From: Bacteroidaceae bacterium
GTDB lineage: Bacteria; Bacteroidota; Bacteroidia; Bacteroidales; Bacteroidaceae
Length of the DNA: 64,000 bases
Direction: 5' to 3'
Assembly: GCA_024398435.1 (NCBI GenBank)
Contig: JAKSJD010000005.1
Span: 62,001 to 126,000 of the forward strand
Shown here: piece by piece, positions 7,954 to 15,474 of the stretch
Layout of the letters: every line of letters begins with the position of its first letter
Position numbering within the stretch: position 1 is the first letter of the stretch
The notes under the pieces: generated by a model
Told to the model about the DNA's origin: nothing
Database searches by the model: none
The model's input: the letters and a program-made list of their open reading frames with translations, nothing else
Program-made: the position numbers and the translations under genes

Positions 7954-9795
7954 ATGCGTCGATATTCATTTCTGCTTATTACATTATTAATAATATGTAC
8001 GTCTTGCAGCATCAGCCGTCCAACCGCATGTGGACCAACTCCTACAAAGCAGCAAATCGAATTGCAGGACATGGAAGAATATGCTTTCATCCACTATTCC
8101 CTCAACACCTACACCGACCAGGAATGGGGTTACGGCAATGAAGACGTAAACCTCTTCAATCCGAAGAACCTCGACCCACGCCAATGGGCCCGTACTTGTA
8201 AGGAATCAGGGATGAAAGGAATCATCTTCACAGTTAAGCATCATTGTGGCTTTTGTATGTGGCCATCAGCCTATACCGAGTATTCTGTCAAGAATTCTCC
8301 TTGGAAAAATGGGCAGGGAGATGTTGTGAAAGAGTTGGCAGAAGCATGCAAGGAATATGGACTTCGCTTTGCTGTCTATCTTTCCCCTTGGGACAGAAAC
8401 CATGCAGAATATGGACGTCCAGCATATATCGACTATTTCCGCAACCAGCTTCGAGAGCTTCTCACCAACTATGGGGATATTTATGAAGTATGGTTTGATG
8501 GAGCTAACGGAGGAAATGGCTATTATGGTGGAGCTAACGAAACCCGCCACATCGACCGAACCACCTACTACCAATGGGCCGAAACCTATCGTATGATCAG
8601 GGAATTGCAGCCAAACATCGTGATTTGGAACGATGGAGGTGACCGAGGTGACCTTCGTTGGGTTGGCACGGAAGCTGGCTTTATCGGTGAGACAAACTGG
8701 AGTTTACTGAACAAGGATGGAGACGTTCCTTTCGAAATGCTTCATTATGGACTTGAGAACGGAAATGTTTGGGTACCTGGAGAGACAAACACATCGATTC
8801 GTCCGGGATGGTTCTATCACGACCAGGAAAACAGCCGAGTGAAGAGTCTTTCCAAACTTATGGAAACATACTATAAGTCTGTAGGCCGAAACAGTACTCT
8901 CCTCCTCAACTTCCCTATCACCCGTGATGGCCTCATCCATCAGGAAGACAGTCTTCGAGGCTCGGCTTTTGCAAAGATGGTAAGAGAGATTTTCAGCAAC
9001 GACCTTATTGAAGGAGCCTCACTTACTGCAACAAATACCCGCAACAATTCGAGCAAATATTCCATCAAGCATGCGATTGACGGCAAGACCAACACTTATT
9101 GGGCAACTGACGATGATGTGAAAACAGCTGCAGTCACTATCGACTTTGGCAAGCCTACAACATTCAATCGATTCATGACTTGCGAATATATTCAGCTCGG
9201 ACAGAGAGTTAAGGACTTCAAACTCGAAGTGTTCGTCAATGGAACTTGGGAACCCCTGAAAGACATTTATGCAGAACGAGGAGACGGAATGACGACTGTC
9301 GGACGCAAACGAATCATCTGTTTCCCTACAGTTACTGCAAGCAAGTTGCGCTTTACCATTGTCGATTCCAAAGCCTGTCCGCTTATCTCTCGCCTTGGAG
9401 TGTTCCTTGCACCCGAACTGACGCCAGACATTCCTGGTTCGGGAGAGAAATATTCAACCAAATGGAATGTGTCTTTGGCTGGTGGCGGCAACGGCAATGG
9501 CCGTTCAGTCATAATCGACTTGAAAGGCAAGAAGAATGTCAAGGGTCTTCGCTATCTTCCTCCTCAGGACCGAAACACGCGAGGAATCGTCATGGATTAT
9601 GCAGTCTTTGCTTCTGTAGGCAATGGGGAATGGAAGGAAATCAGTAAGGGCGAATTCTCCAACATCGTGAACAATCCAATCTGGCAAACTGTGAATTTCC
9701 CTGCAATTACCACCGACCGAATCCGTCTGGATGCAGTTCGTTTGGCTTCGGGAGAGCGAATCAGATTCGAAGACATTGACGTTGTGACAGAATAA
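7954..9795 (+). CDS. GH29 alpha-L-fucosidase lipoprotein with F5/8C-type domain
   Basis: This 613-residue protein has a lipoprotein signal peptide (MRRYSFLLITLLIICTSC, lipid Cys18). The GH29 barrel is shown by FIHYSLNTYTDQEWGYGNE, GIIFTVKHHCGFCMWPS and YGDIYEVWFDGANG, where Asp182 is the expected nucleophile. Residues from about 345 to 470 form an F5/8C (CBM32-like) domain (SIKHAIDGKTNTYWATDDD, TVTIDFGKP-like strands), and a second sandwich-like region follows to the end. The architecture resembles the B-type subgroup that removes alpha-1,3/1,4-fucose, which is inference. Within this cluster it could remove fucose from xyloglucan or other decorated glycans. It follows a terminator, and I see no TTTGC promoter just upstream, so it may depend on read-through. 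Confidence 0.9.
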   Translation: MRRYSFLLITLLIICTSCSISRPTACGPTPTKQQIELQDMEEYAFIHYSLNTYTDQEWGYGNEDVNLFNPKNLDPRQWARTCKESGMKGIIFTVKHHCGFCMWPSAYTEYSVKNSPWKNGQGDVVKELAEACKEYGLRFAVYLSPWDRNHAEYGRPAYIDYFRNQLRELLTNYGDIYEVWFDGANGGNGYYGGANETRHIDRTTYYQWAETYRMIRELQPNIVIWNDGGDRGDLRWVGTEAGFIGETNWSLLNKDGDVPFEMLHYGLENGNVWVPGETNTSIRPGWFYHDQENSRVKSLSKLMETYYKSVGRNSTLLLNFPITRDGLIHQEDSLRGSAFAKMVREIFSNDLIEGASLTATNTRNNSSKYSIKHAIDGKTNTYWATDDDVKTAAVTIDFGKPTTFNRFMTCEYIQLGQRVKDFKLEVFVNGTWEPLKDIYAERGDGMTTVGRKRIICFPTVTASKLRFTIVDSKACPLISRLGVFLAPELTPDIPGSGEKYSTKWNVSLAGGGNGNGRSVIIDLKGKKNVKGLRYLPPQDRNTRGIVMDYAVFASVGNGEWKEISKGEFSNIVNNPIWQTVNFPAITTDRIRLDAVRLASGERIRFEDIDVVTE

Positions 9796-9857
9796 AACAA
9801 GCTTACACAAAAGACATATATGGGTTTGTTCCGAAATTCCTATTGATGTTTTGGTCA

Positions 9858-9917
9858 TACGAACATGATCGTATCGTCTTACGAACATGATCGTATTGCC
9901 TTACGAACATGATCGTA
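9858..9917. repeat. Three 16-bp near-palindromes at 22-bp spacing
   Basis: TACGAACATGATCGTA occurs at 9858-9873, 9880-9895 and 9902-9917. Each is an imperfect palindrome (TACGA at one end, TCGTA at the other, CATG in the centre). Identical units with a constant 22-base period, about two helical turns, suggest a set of protein-binding sites or a structured element. It lies between the convergent ends of the GH29 gene and the unknown leftward gene. Confidence 0.85.
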
Positions 9918-9998
9918 TTAAACAAACTCCTATAGAAAAAATATGAAGGTACAATAAAAAAGGTTGGTATCTTTGATTAAAATTGATTTAGTCATAAT

Positions 9999-10817
9999 TT
10001 ATAAATTTGATGTATTAATCCATTTGTTTCCTAACCGAATGTATGATTTTTCGAATATCAATTTGTTATTGATTTTGTACACACCTAAAATGTGATTCCT
10101 AAGAAGATAAGAATGTATAAAATTGTAAATCTTCTCTTTGTTTTCCGTTATATCTTTTGTGTTGATTTCAACATCTGTAGGTTGTCCTTTTGCATTTACT
10201 TTTGAATATGAGACAATAGCATTAACAGCTTTAGTGTCGGGAAACTCTTTTATGAAAGCATCGTTGAATGCCTTTAATGTACTTCTGTCAAGCATATTTT
10301 TGCAAATTGCCTTGTTCTTAACTTTCCTTGAGTGAATCACAGCACCTTCCTTCACAGTTAAGAATAATTCTTTTTTGAATGTACTCTCAAATCCCATATG
10401 AACGTATTTGAGTAATTTTCCTTGAATCACTCTTAATTCCCCTGAAAACCAAGACGCTTTGATTCCGATATTGTCTTTATAGGCAGAAAATGCACTTCCA
10501 TCATTTGGGATAACAGTTTCCATTACATAATCGCCATCTATATTTTCCGTTTCGAATTGCAAACTATCCAAATACAGAGTACTGTTTTTTATACTCCAAT
10601 ACCCAACGTATCCTCTCCACAAAGATGTATTGGTAACAATCCCTGCAGGTTTTATTATTTGAACTACATTTTGTATAATGCTATCAGCCTCTATCGGACA
10701 AGTTAACATTTCGTGCATCTTTCCGTTAATAAATATCTTATCGCCTTGTTGTGCTGTTGCCATCAATTTTGTAGGTAATAGAACACATAAAATAATAACG
10801 TAGAATAATTTCACCAT
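9999..10817 (-). CDS. Secreted hypothetical protein
   Basis: I do not recognise this protein. From ATG 10817 it has 272 residues and a good signal peptide (MVKLFYVIILCVLLPTKLMA, then TAQQGDKIF). The mature part has short beta-prone stretches (YVGYWSIKNSTLYLDSLQFE, GIKASWFSGELRVIQGK) and a later segment VNAIVSYSKVNAKGQPTDVE that recalls energy-transducer or TonB C-terminal folds, a weak impression only. The frame also opens at ATG 10916, overlapping the stop of the upstream gene as TAATG; that start would put 33 polar residues before the signal peptide, so I prefer 10817. The gene is visibly more AT-rich than its neighbours and may be a recent arrival. Confidence 0.6.
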   Translation of the reverse strand: MVKLFYVIILCVLLPTKLMATAQQGDKIFINGKMHEMLTCPIEADSIIQNVVQIIKPAGIVTNTSLWRGYVGYWSIKNSTLYLDSLQFETENIDGDYVMETVIPNDGSAFSAYKDNIGIKASWFSGELRVIQGKLLKYVHMGFESTFKKELFLTVKEGAVIHSRKVKNKAICKNMLDRSTLKAFNDAFIKEFPDTKAVNAIVSYSKVNAKGQPTDVEINTKDITENKEKIYNFIHSYLLRNHILGVYKINNKLIFEKSYIRLGNKWINTSNL

Positions 10818-10915
10818 ATTCTCTATTATAATATTATATTTGTAAATAGTATTACTTGATGAAACTACAAAATCGTATTTCAAGGTTGTGTCCTTTATCA
10901 AGAGTGATTTTTCCA

Positions 10916-11182
10916 TTATTTCATTATTTTATAAATTTCGTTTTCCAATCCGTCTTCATCGTATTGATTAGTTTCCACGTTATAATACGTATCTACCAAT
11001 GTTTTACTAAGAACTCCAAACTCCTCAATTGCCTTGTCGGCATCAAGTACTTGATACTTTATTTCATTTGTTACTTCATCGACAAATGGAAAAAGTTCGA
11101 ATATATCATTTACTAATATAGAATCCATAGATAGTATTTTATGAAACAGCCAAATTAATAATATGGGTTGGAACTCTGACAA
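10916..11182 (-). CDS. Small hypothetical protein
   Basis: An 88-residue acidic protein not recognised. The alternative ATG at 11128 gives 70 residues (MDSILVNDIFELFPFVDEV...), which removes a poorly conserved-looking N-terminus. There is no signal peptide in the short form, no metal-binding cysteines and no known domain. It sits between mutS2 (18 bases on its upstream side) and the secreted hypothetical gene on the same strand; its stop overlaps an ATG of the next frame, hinting at translational coupling. AT-rich, as is the next gene. It could be a partner of the secreted protein. Confidence 0.5.
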   Translation of the reverse strand: MSEFQPILLIWLFHKILSMDSILVNDIFELFPFVDEVTNEIKYQVLDADKAIEEFGVLSKTLVDTYYNVETNQYDEDGLENEIYKIMK

Positions 11183-11200
11183 AAAGCGTTTCCCAACTTT

Positions 11201-13675
11201 TTATTCAAAGTCGACTATTGTAATGCCCGAGCCGCCAAACTGAGGGAGTTCATCTCGGTAAGCCGTGACTTCCGGAATCGTATTCAAGTATTGTCGGATG
11301 AGCTGGCGAAGGATTCCGTTGCCCGTTCCATGAAGAATGCGAACTCGCGAAACATTGGCAACGAGAGCATCGTCCACGAAAAGGCTAATCTCCTGCAAAC
11401 ACTCATCTGCCCTCATTCCACGAACATCAATCTCACCAGTGAAGTTGAGTGTGGTTTGGCGAATATTATCCTGAGTTTGGGAAGTGACAAAAGTAGCAGC
11501 TCGTTTCTCAACCTTTGGAGCAGCGGATGGTTCGAGCTTTACGAGTTTTTGATTCGTCTGAATCGTACCAAACGCCACAAGAGCCTCGTTTCCACTGATT
11601 CGAAGTATCTGGCCAATCGAAGTTTGACCTTTGAGCTTCACATAATCCCCGACTTTAAGCTGAGAATCCGAAGCAGGAAGATTCGATGCGTTTGTCCGTT
11701 CCTTGTTCTCTCTTCTGTTTACAGGTCTTTCAACTCGTACACTTGTTGGCTCATTGTCTCGCTGACTTGTTGACTTTTCTTCATTTCCGAGCCTTTCCTT
11801 ATACTTCTCCAACTTCTGTCGGATTTGCTTTGTTCTCTCCCTCTCTGCCTGAGCTTCCTTAATGTCCTTGATTGTCTTTTCTATCTGGGCATTTGAACTC
11901 TGCAAGAGGTTTTGGGCTTCGGTCTTGGCTTTATCGATGATTTCTCGCTTTTGCGAATGAATCTTATCATATTCATCCTCATAGCGTTGAATGGTTGATT
12001 CGAGGCGTTTCTCCTTTTGATGAATCTCTTGACGCTTATTCTCCCAATATCTCTTATCTCTGGAAATGTCCTGAAGATACTTGTCAGCACTGATATAATT
12101 CTGGCCGACAAGTTCTGATGCTTCGGCTATCACATCCTCCGGAATACCAATCTTGCGGGCAATTTCAACGGCAAATGAACTGCCAGGATTTCCTATTCGA
12201 AGTTGGAACAATGGCTGCATCTGAGCCCTATCATAGAGCATTGCGCCATTTACGATTCCAGGAGTGTCCTGAGCATATTGCTTCAGATTCTGGTAGTGGG
12301 TGGTAATCACACCGAAAGCCTTCTTTGCATTGAATCGCTTCAACACAGCTTCAGCAATAGCACCACCGATTTGAGGTTCGGTTCCTCCTCCAAATTCATC
12401 AATAAGAAGAAGAGTGGCATAATTGGCGTTCTTCATCATCATCTTCATGTTCGTAAGATGAGAAGAATAAGTAGAAAGGTCGTTCTCCAGACTTTGCTCG
12501 TCGCCAATGTCTATCATTATGTTTTGAAAGATTCCGGTCACACTGCTTTCTGCCACAGGAATTGGCATTCCGCATTGAAGCATATACTGAAGCAAACCAA
12601 CAGTCTTCAGACAAACCGACTTACCTCCGGCATTCGGACCTGAAATGAGCAAAAGCCTTTGCTTTCCATCAAGACGGATTTCAAGCGGAACAACCTTGCG
12701 GTCGTGCTTCTCGAGCGACATTCGAAGGATTGGATGAACAGCCATACTCCAGTCGATTTGCTGGCGGTCGGTCATCGAAGGTTGGAGGGAATCGGTACGG
12801 ATTGCAAACTTTGCCTTTGCACGGATGAAGTCAATATCTCCCAAAAACTCATACGACTGAATCATATCGAGAATGTAAGGACGGACAGAATCCGTGAAAA
12901 CCGTCAGTATGCGAATGATTTCCCTTCGTTCCTCACTCTCAAGTTCACGAATGCGGTTGTTGGCTTCAACAACATCGGCTGGCTCAATATAGACAGTGCG
13001 GCCAGAGTCGGATTCGTCATGAACAATTCCGTTTATCTTCCTCTTCATTGCAGGAGCAACTGGAATGACAAGTCGTCCGTCGCGAACAGTAGGAGTGGAA
13101 TCCTTCTCCACCAATCCATCCGACTTTGCCTCACGCAGAATCTTATTGAGAAGATGGGAAATGCTGTTGGTGGTGTTTTGCTTTTCCTGACGGATTCGCA
13201 TCAGTTCCACAGTTGCCGAATCTTTCACTTCACCATACTTATCGAGCATTTGACTGATTCTGCGGACAATATTCGGGAATGTCTTAATATTCTCTGCAAG
13301 GGCAGAAAGTTCGGGATAGATTGGTCGCTCATCCCCTTCATTATGCTTAAGGAAGAAACGAATAATCTTATCAATCGAATCGAGCGAACGCCAAATGTCG
13401 AAGAGTTCCTCTGTGAGCAAATATGTATTTTGAATCTTTATCCTACGAAGAGCTGTTCGGACATCAAAGAAGTTTTGGTCGGGGAACTCTTCCTCACGAA
13501 GAATACGAATGAATTCGGAAGTCTGCCTTACCTGCTTGCTCACAACCTCAAACTCGGAAGAAAACTGCATACCGTCAACGCGTTCCATGCCCAACGGACA
13601 CAGACACGCCTCCTTCAGCATCTTCCTTATCTGGGTAAAGCCTACTTTTTCTTCGTAATTATTTGGATAAATCAC
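11201..13675 (-). CDS. mutS2: MutS2-family ATPase/endonuclease with Smr domain
   Basis: This 824-residue protein belongs to the MutS2 family, which binds branched or stalled nucleic-acid structures; bacterial members suppress recombination or rescue stalled ribosomes. Visible parts: a core region with GRLVIPVAPAMKRKINGIVH and SGRTVYIEP (about 200-232), the Walker A motif GPNAGGKS (346-353), LIDEFGGGTEP (Walker B), a long charged coiled coil (about 520-640), and a C-terminal Smr nuclease domain with DVRGMRADE and LHGTGNG. The start is GTG at 13675, giving the usual MIYPNN-type beginning. Length is typical. rarA lies 111 bases upstream on the same strand, separated by short tandem repeats, so the two DNA-maintenance genes may be cotranscribed. 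Confidence 0.93.
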   Translation of the reverse strand: MIYPNNYEEKVGFTQIRKMLKEACLCPLGMERVDGMQFSSEFEVVSKQVRQTSEFIRILREEEFPDQNFFDVRTALRRIKIQNTYLLTEELFDIWRSLDSIDKIIRFFLKHNEGDERPIYPELSALAENIKTFPNIVRRISQMLDKYGEVKDSATVELMRIRQEKQNTTNSISHLLNKILREAKSDGLVEKDSTPTVRDGRLVIPVAPAMKRKINGIVHDESDSGRTVYIEPADVVEANNRIRELESEERREIIRILTVFTDSVRPYILDMIQSYEFLGDIDFIRAKAKFAIRTDSLQPSMTDRQQIDWSMAVHPILRMSLEKHDRKVVPLEIRLDGKQRLLLISGPNAGGKSVCLKTVGLLQYMLQCGMPIPVAESSVTGIFQNIMIDIGDEQSLENDLSTYSSHLTNMKMMMKNANYATLLLIDEFGGGTEPQIGGAIAEAVLKRFNAKKAFGVITTHYQNLKQYAQDTPGIVNGAMLYDRAQMQPLFQLRIGNPGSSFAVEIARKIGIPEDVIAEASELVGQNYISADKYLQDISRDKRYWENKRQEIHQKEKRLESTIQRYEDEYDKIHSQKREIIDKAKTEAQNLLQSSNAQIEKTIKDIKEAQAERERTKQIRQKLEKYKERLGNEEKSTSQRDNEPTSVRVERPVNRRENKERTNASNLPASDSQLKVGDYVKLKGQTSIGQILRISGNEALVAFGTIQTNQKLVKLEPSAAPKVEKRAATFVTSQTQDNIRQTTLNFTGEIDVRGMRADECLQEISLFVDDALVANVSRVRILHGTGNGILRQLIRQYLNTIPEVTAYRDELPQFGGSGITIVDFE

Positions 13676-13745
13676 TGTGTTATTTACTATTTGACGATTT
13701 ACTATTTACTATTTTTGTGTTCAAGAGTTCTGCTCTTGAATTCTC

Positions 13746-13787
13746 TAACCGTTAACCGATAACCATTAACCGTTAACAGACAACCGT
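13746..13787. repeat. Heptamer array after the rarA stop codon
   Basis: Six 7-bp units on the plus strand: TAACCGT, TAACCGA, TAACCAT, TAACCGT, TAACAGA, CAACCGT. On the rarA coding strand these are GGTTAA-type heptamers that start right at the stop codon. A comparable array follows the stop of the 51-residue gene at 52743-52770. Confidence 0.7.
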
Positions 13788-15037
13788 TATTCTCTCCCCC
13801 ACAGCTTGTCCATTCTCTCCTTCAGTTTTGCCTCTTGAGGATTGTTCTGAGCCTTCCAGAATTGTTGGCCTTGAGCATTGTCGGGAAGAAATTGCTGTTT
13901 CACGAAATTGCCTTCATAATTGTGGGCATACTTATATCCCTTGCTGTATCCAAGTTGTTCCATCAATTTGGTTGGAGCATTGCGAATATGAAGCGGAACA
14001 GGCAGATTGCCAGTTTGCTCCACATAAGCCAAAGCATCATTGATGGCCATATATGCCGAATTGCTCTTCGGACTTGTTGCAAGATAAACGGTCGCTTCAG
14101 CCAATGGGATTCTGCCCTCTGGCCATCCAAGTTTATGAACGGCATCAAATGCGGCATTTGCCAAAAGTAAGGCATTTGGATTGGCCAAACCAACATCCTC
14201 ACTTGCCGAGATTACCAATCTTCTGGCAATAAACTCAGGAGCTTCGCCTCCTTCAATCATGCGGGCAAGATAATAGATTGCTGCATCAGGGTCGCTTCCT
14301 CTAATGCTCTTTATAAAAGCAGAAATGAGGTCGTAATGCATTTCCCCATCCTTATCATAAGCCAAAGGATTTTGCTGGAGGCAACGAGTGACCAATTCGT
14401 CCGTAATGACATTTGATTCTCCCGTAACTATATCAATGATATTCAGGAGTTTCCTGGCATCGCCCCCACTATATCGGAGCATTGCCTCAGTTTCTTTCAG
14501 TTGGATATTCTTTTCTTTCAGAATGGCATCCTGAGTAAGTACCTTATTGGCAAGTTCGAGCAAATCGTCCTTATCGAGCGAATTGAGCACATAAACCTGA
14601 CAACGGCTCAGCAAAGGACGAATCACTTCAAACGAAGGATTTTCGGTCGTTGCCCCAATCAATGTGAACACACCTTGCTCTACAGCACCAAGCAACGAAT
14701 CTTGCTGGCTCTTTGAGAAACGATGGATTTCATCGATGAAGAGGATAGGATTGCCTGCAGAGAAGAAGCGATTCGATTTTGCCCTATCAATCACATCACG
14801 AACATCCTTCACACCACTGGTTACCGCACTCAATGTATAGAACGGAACTTCCAATTCGTGAGCTATGATGCCAGCAAGAGTAGTCTTTCCCACACCAGGA
14901 GGTCCCCAAAGGATGAACGAAGACACGCGTTTCGATTCAATCATCCTTCGGATCACACTACCCTCGCCCACCAAATGCTTTTGGCCGATGTAGTCGTCGA
15001 GCGTCGTTGGACGCATTCTCTCTGCTAAAGGTTGCAT
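13787..15037 (-). CDS. rarA: Replication-associated recombination protein A (RarA/MgsA), AAA+ ATPase
   Basis: This 416-residue clamp-loader-like ATPase acts at stalled replication forks. Family marks: [20 protein letters not shown] at the N-terminus, Walker A GPPGVGKT (45-52), Walker [11 protein letters not shown] with FSKSQQD, sensor [10 protein letters not shown], arginine-finger region RPLLSRC, and the C-terminal MgsA tetramerisation region with [18 protein letters not shown] and [17 protein letters not shown]. The start ATG 15037 is chosen because the protein normally begins directly with this PLA-RMRP segment; the open frame runs on upstream only through a repeat. Its TATCTTTGC promoter lies 31 bases upstream, inside a 95-bp repeat unit. 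Length matches the family. Confidence 0.93.
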   Translation of the reverse strand: MQPLAERMRPTTLDDYIGQKHLVGEGSVIRRMIESKRVSSFILWGPPGVGKTTLAGIIAHELEVPFYTLSAVTSGVKDVRDVIDRAKSNRFFSAGNPILFIDEIHRFSKSQQDSLLGAVEQGVFTLIGATTENPSFEVIRPLLSRCQVYVLNSLDKDDLLELANKVLTQDAILKEKNIQLKETEAMLRYSGGDARKLLNIIDIVTGESNVITDELVTRCLQQNPLAYDKDGEMHYDLISAFIKSIRGSDPDAAIYYLARMIEGGEAPEFIARRLVISASEDVGLANPNALLLANAAFDAVHKLGWPEGRIPLAEATVYLATSPKSNSAYMAINDALAYVEQTGNLPVPLHIRNAPTKLMEQLGYSKGYKYAHNYEGNFVKQQFLPDNAQGQQFWKAQNNPQEAKLKERMDKLWGRE

Positions 15038-15067
15038 AAGTTTAGCACTCTTAATCTCTAATCGTTT

Positions 15068-15076
15068 GCAAAGATA
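15068..15076 (-). promoter_or_regulatory. -7 promoter element for rarA
   Basis: Minus strand TATCTTTGC, a full consensus match, located at the start of the first 95-bp repeat unit. Confidence 0.75.
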
Positions 15077-15223
15077 GTGCAAATCGAGCGAAATACAAAA
15101 TAAAATGCATTTTTTTATTTTTATTTCCGAGATACAGCCTATCTCGCGAGCCCAAAGTGGCGAGAAAGATAGTGCAAATCGAGCGAAATACAAAATAAAA
15201 TGCATTTTTTTATTTTTATTTCC
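15070..15223 (+). repeat. Promoter-carrying intergenic repeat, two tandem units
   Basis: Unit 1 starts at 15070 and unit 2 at 15165, a period of 95 bases. The first 59 bases of each are identical, from AAAGATAGTGCAAATCGAGC to TTTTTATTTCC. Unit 1 continues with CAGCCTATCTCGCGAGCCC, which is also present in the copy at 3246-3351. Each unit holds the reverse complement of a CTATCTTT-type promoter box. Confidence 0.85.
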
Positions 15224-15241
15224 CTATAATAATGTACCCTC

Positions 15242-15329
15242 AAAAAAGAACGCGAGAAATGAGGCCACGAACCGCGGTTCGAAGGGCAAAACCTCGCGAG
15301 AAATTGTGTCGAGAACCGCGTTCTTTTTT
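15242..15329. repeat. Nested inverted repeat (cruciform-like)
   Basis: The outer arms AAAAAAGAACGC (15242-15253) and GCGTTCTTTTTT (15318-15329) are perfectly complementary. In the left half lies the perfect 14-bp palindrome CGAACCGCGGTTCG (15268-15281). CGCGAGAAAT occurs twice, near each inner end. No gene is seen between rarA and the next promoter. Confidence 0.7.
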
Positions 15330-15412
15330 TACAAACAACAATAATATCGAAGAAGATGGTTCGAGATACGTATTTTTTCAATCGTAAATTTGGTGTTTTT
15401 GCGTTTTTATCC

Positions 15413-15421
15413 TATCTTTGC
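15413..15421 (+). promoter_or_regulatory. Promoter of the esterase fusion gene
   Basis: TATCTTTGC at 15413-15421, with TTTG at 15389-15392 twenty bases upstream as a candidate -33 element. The ATG follows at 15475, leaving a leader of about 50 bases rich in A. Confidence 0.8.
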
Positions 15422-15474
15422 AAGCGATATATTATCTTACCGAACTTAATAACAACAATAAAAATATTGAAAAC

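Noticed and set aside
9858..9917. CRISPR array
   Set aside because: The repeats are only 16 bp with 6-bp spacers, and no cas genes are present.
12659..13762. 367-residue open frame on the plus strand
   Set aside because: Antisense to mutS2, no recognisable motif, no promoter or signal.
15038..15205. N-terminal extension of RarA
   Set aside because: It translates the tandem repeat and the promoter; family members begin at the PLA-RMRP segment.
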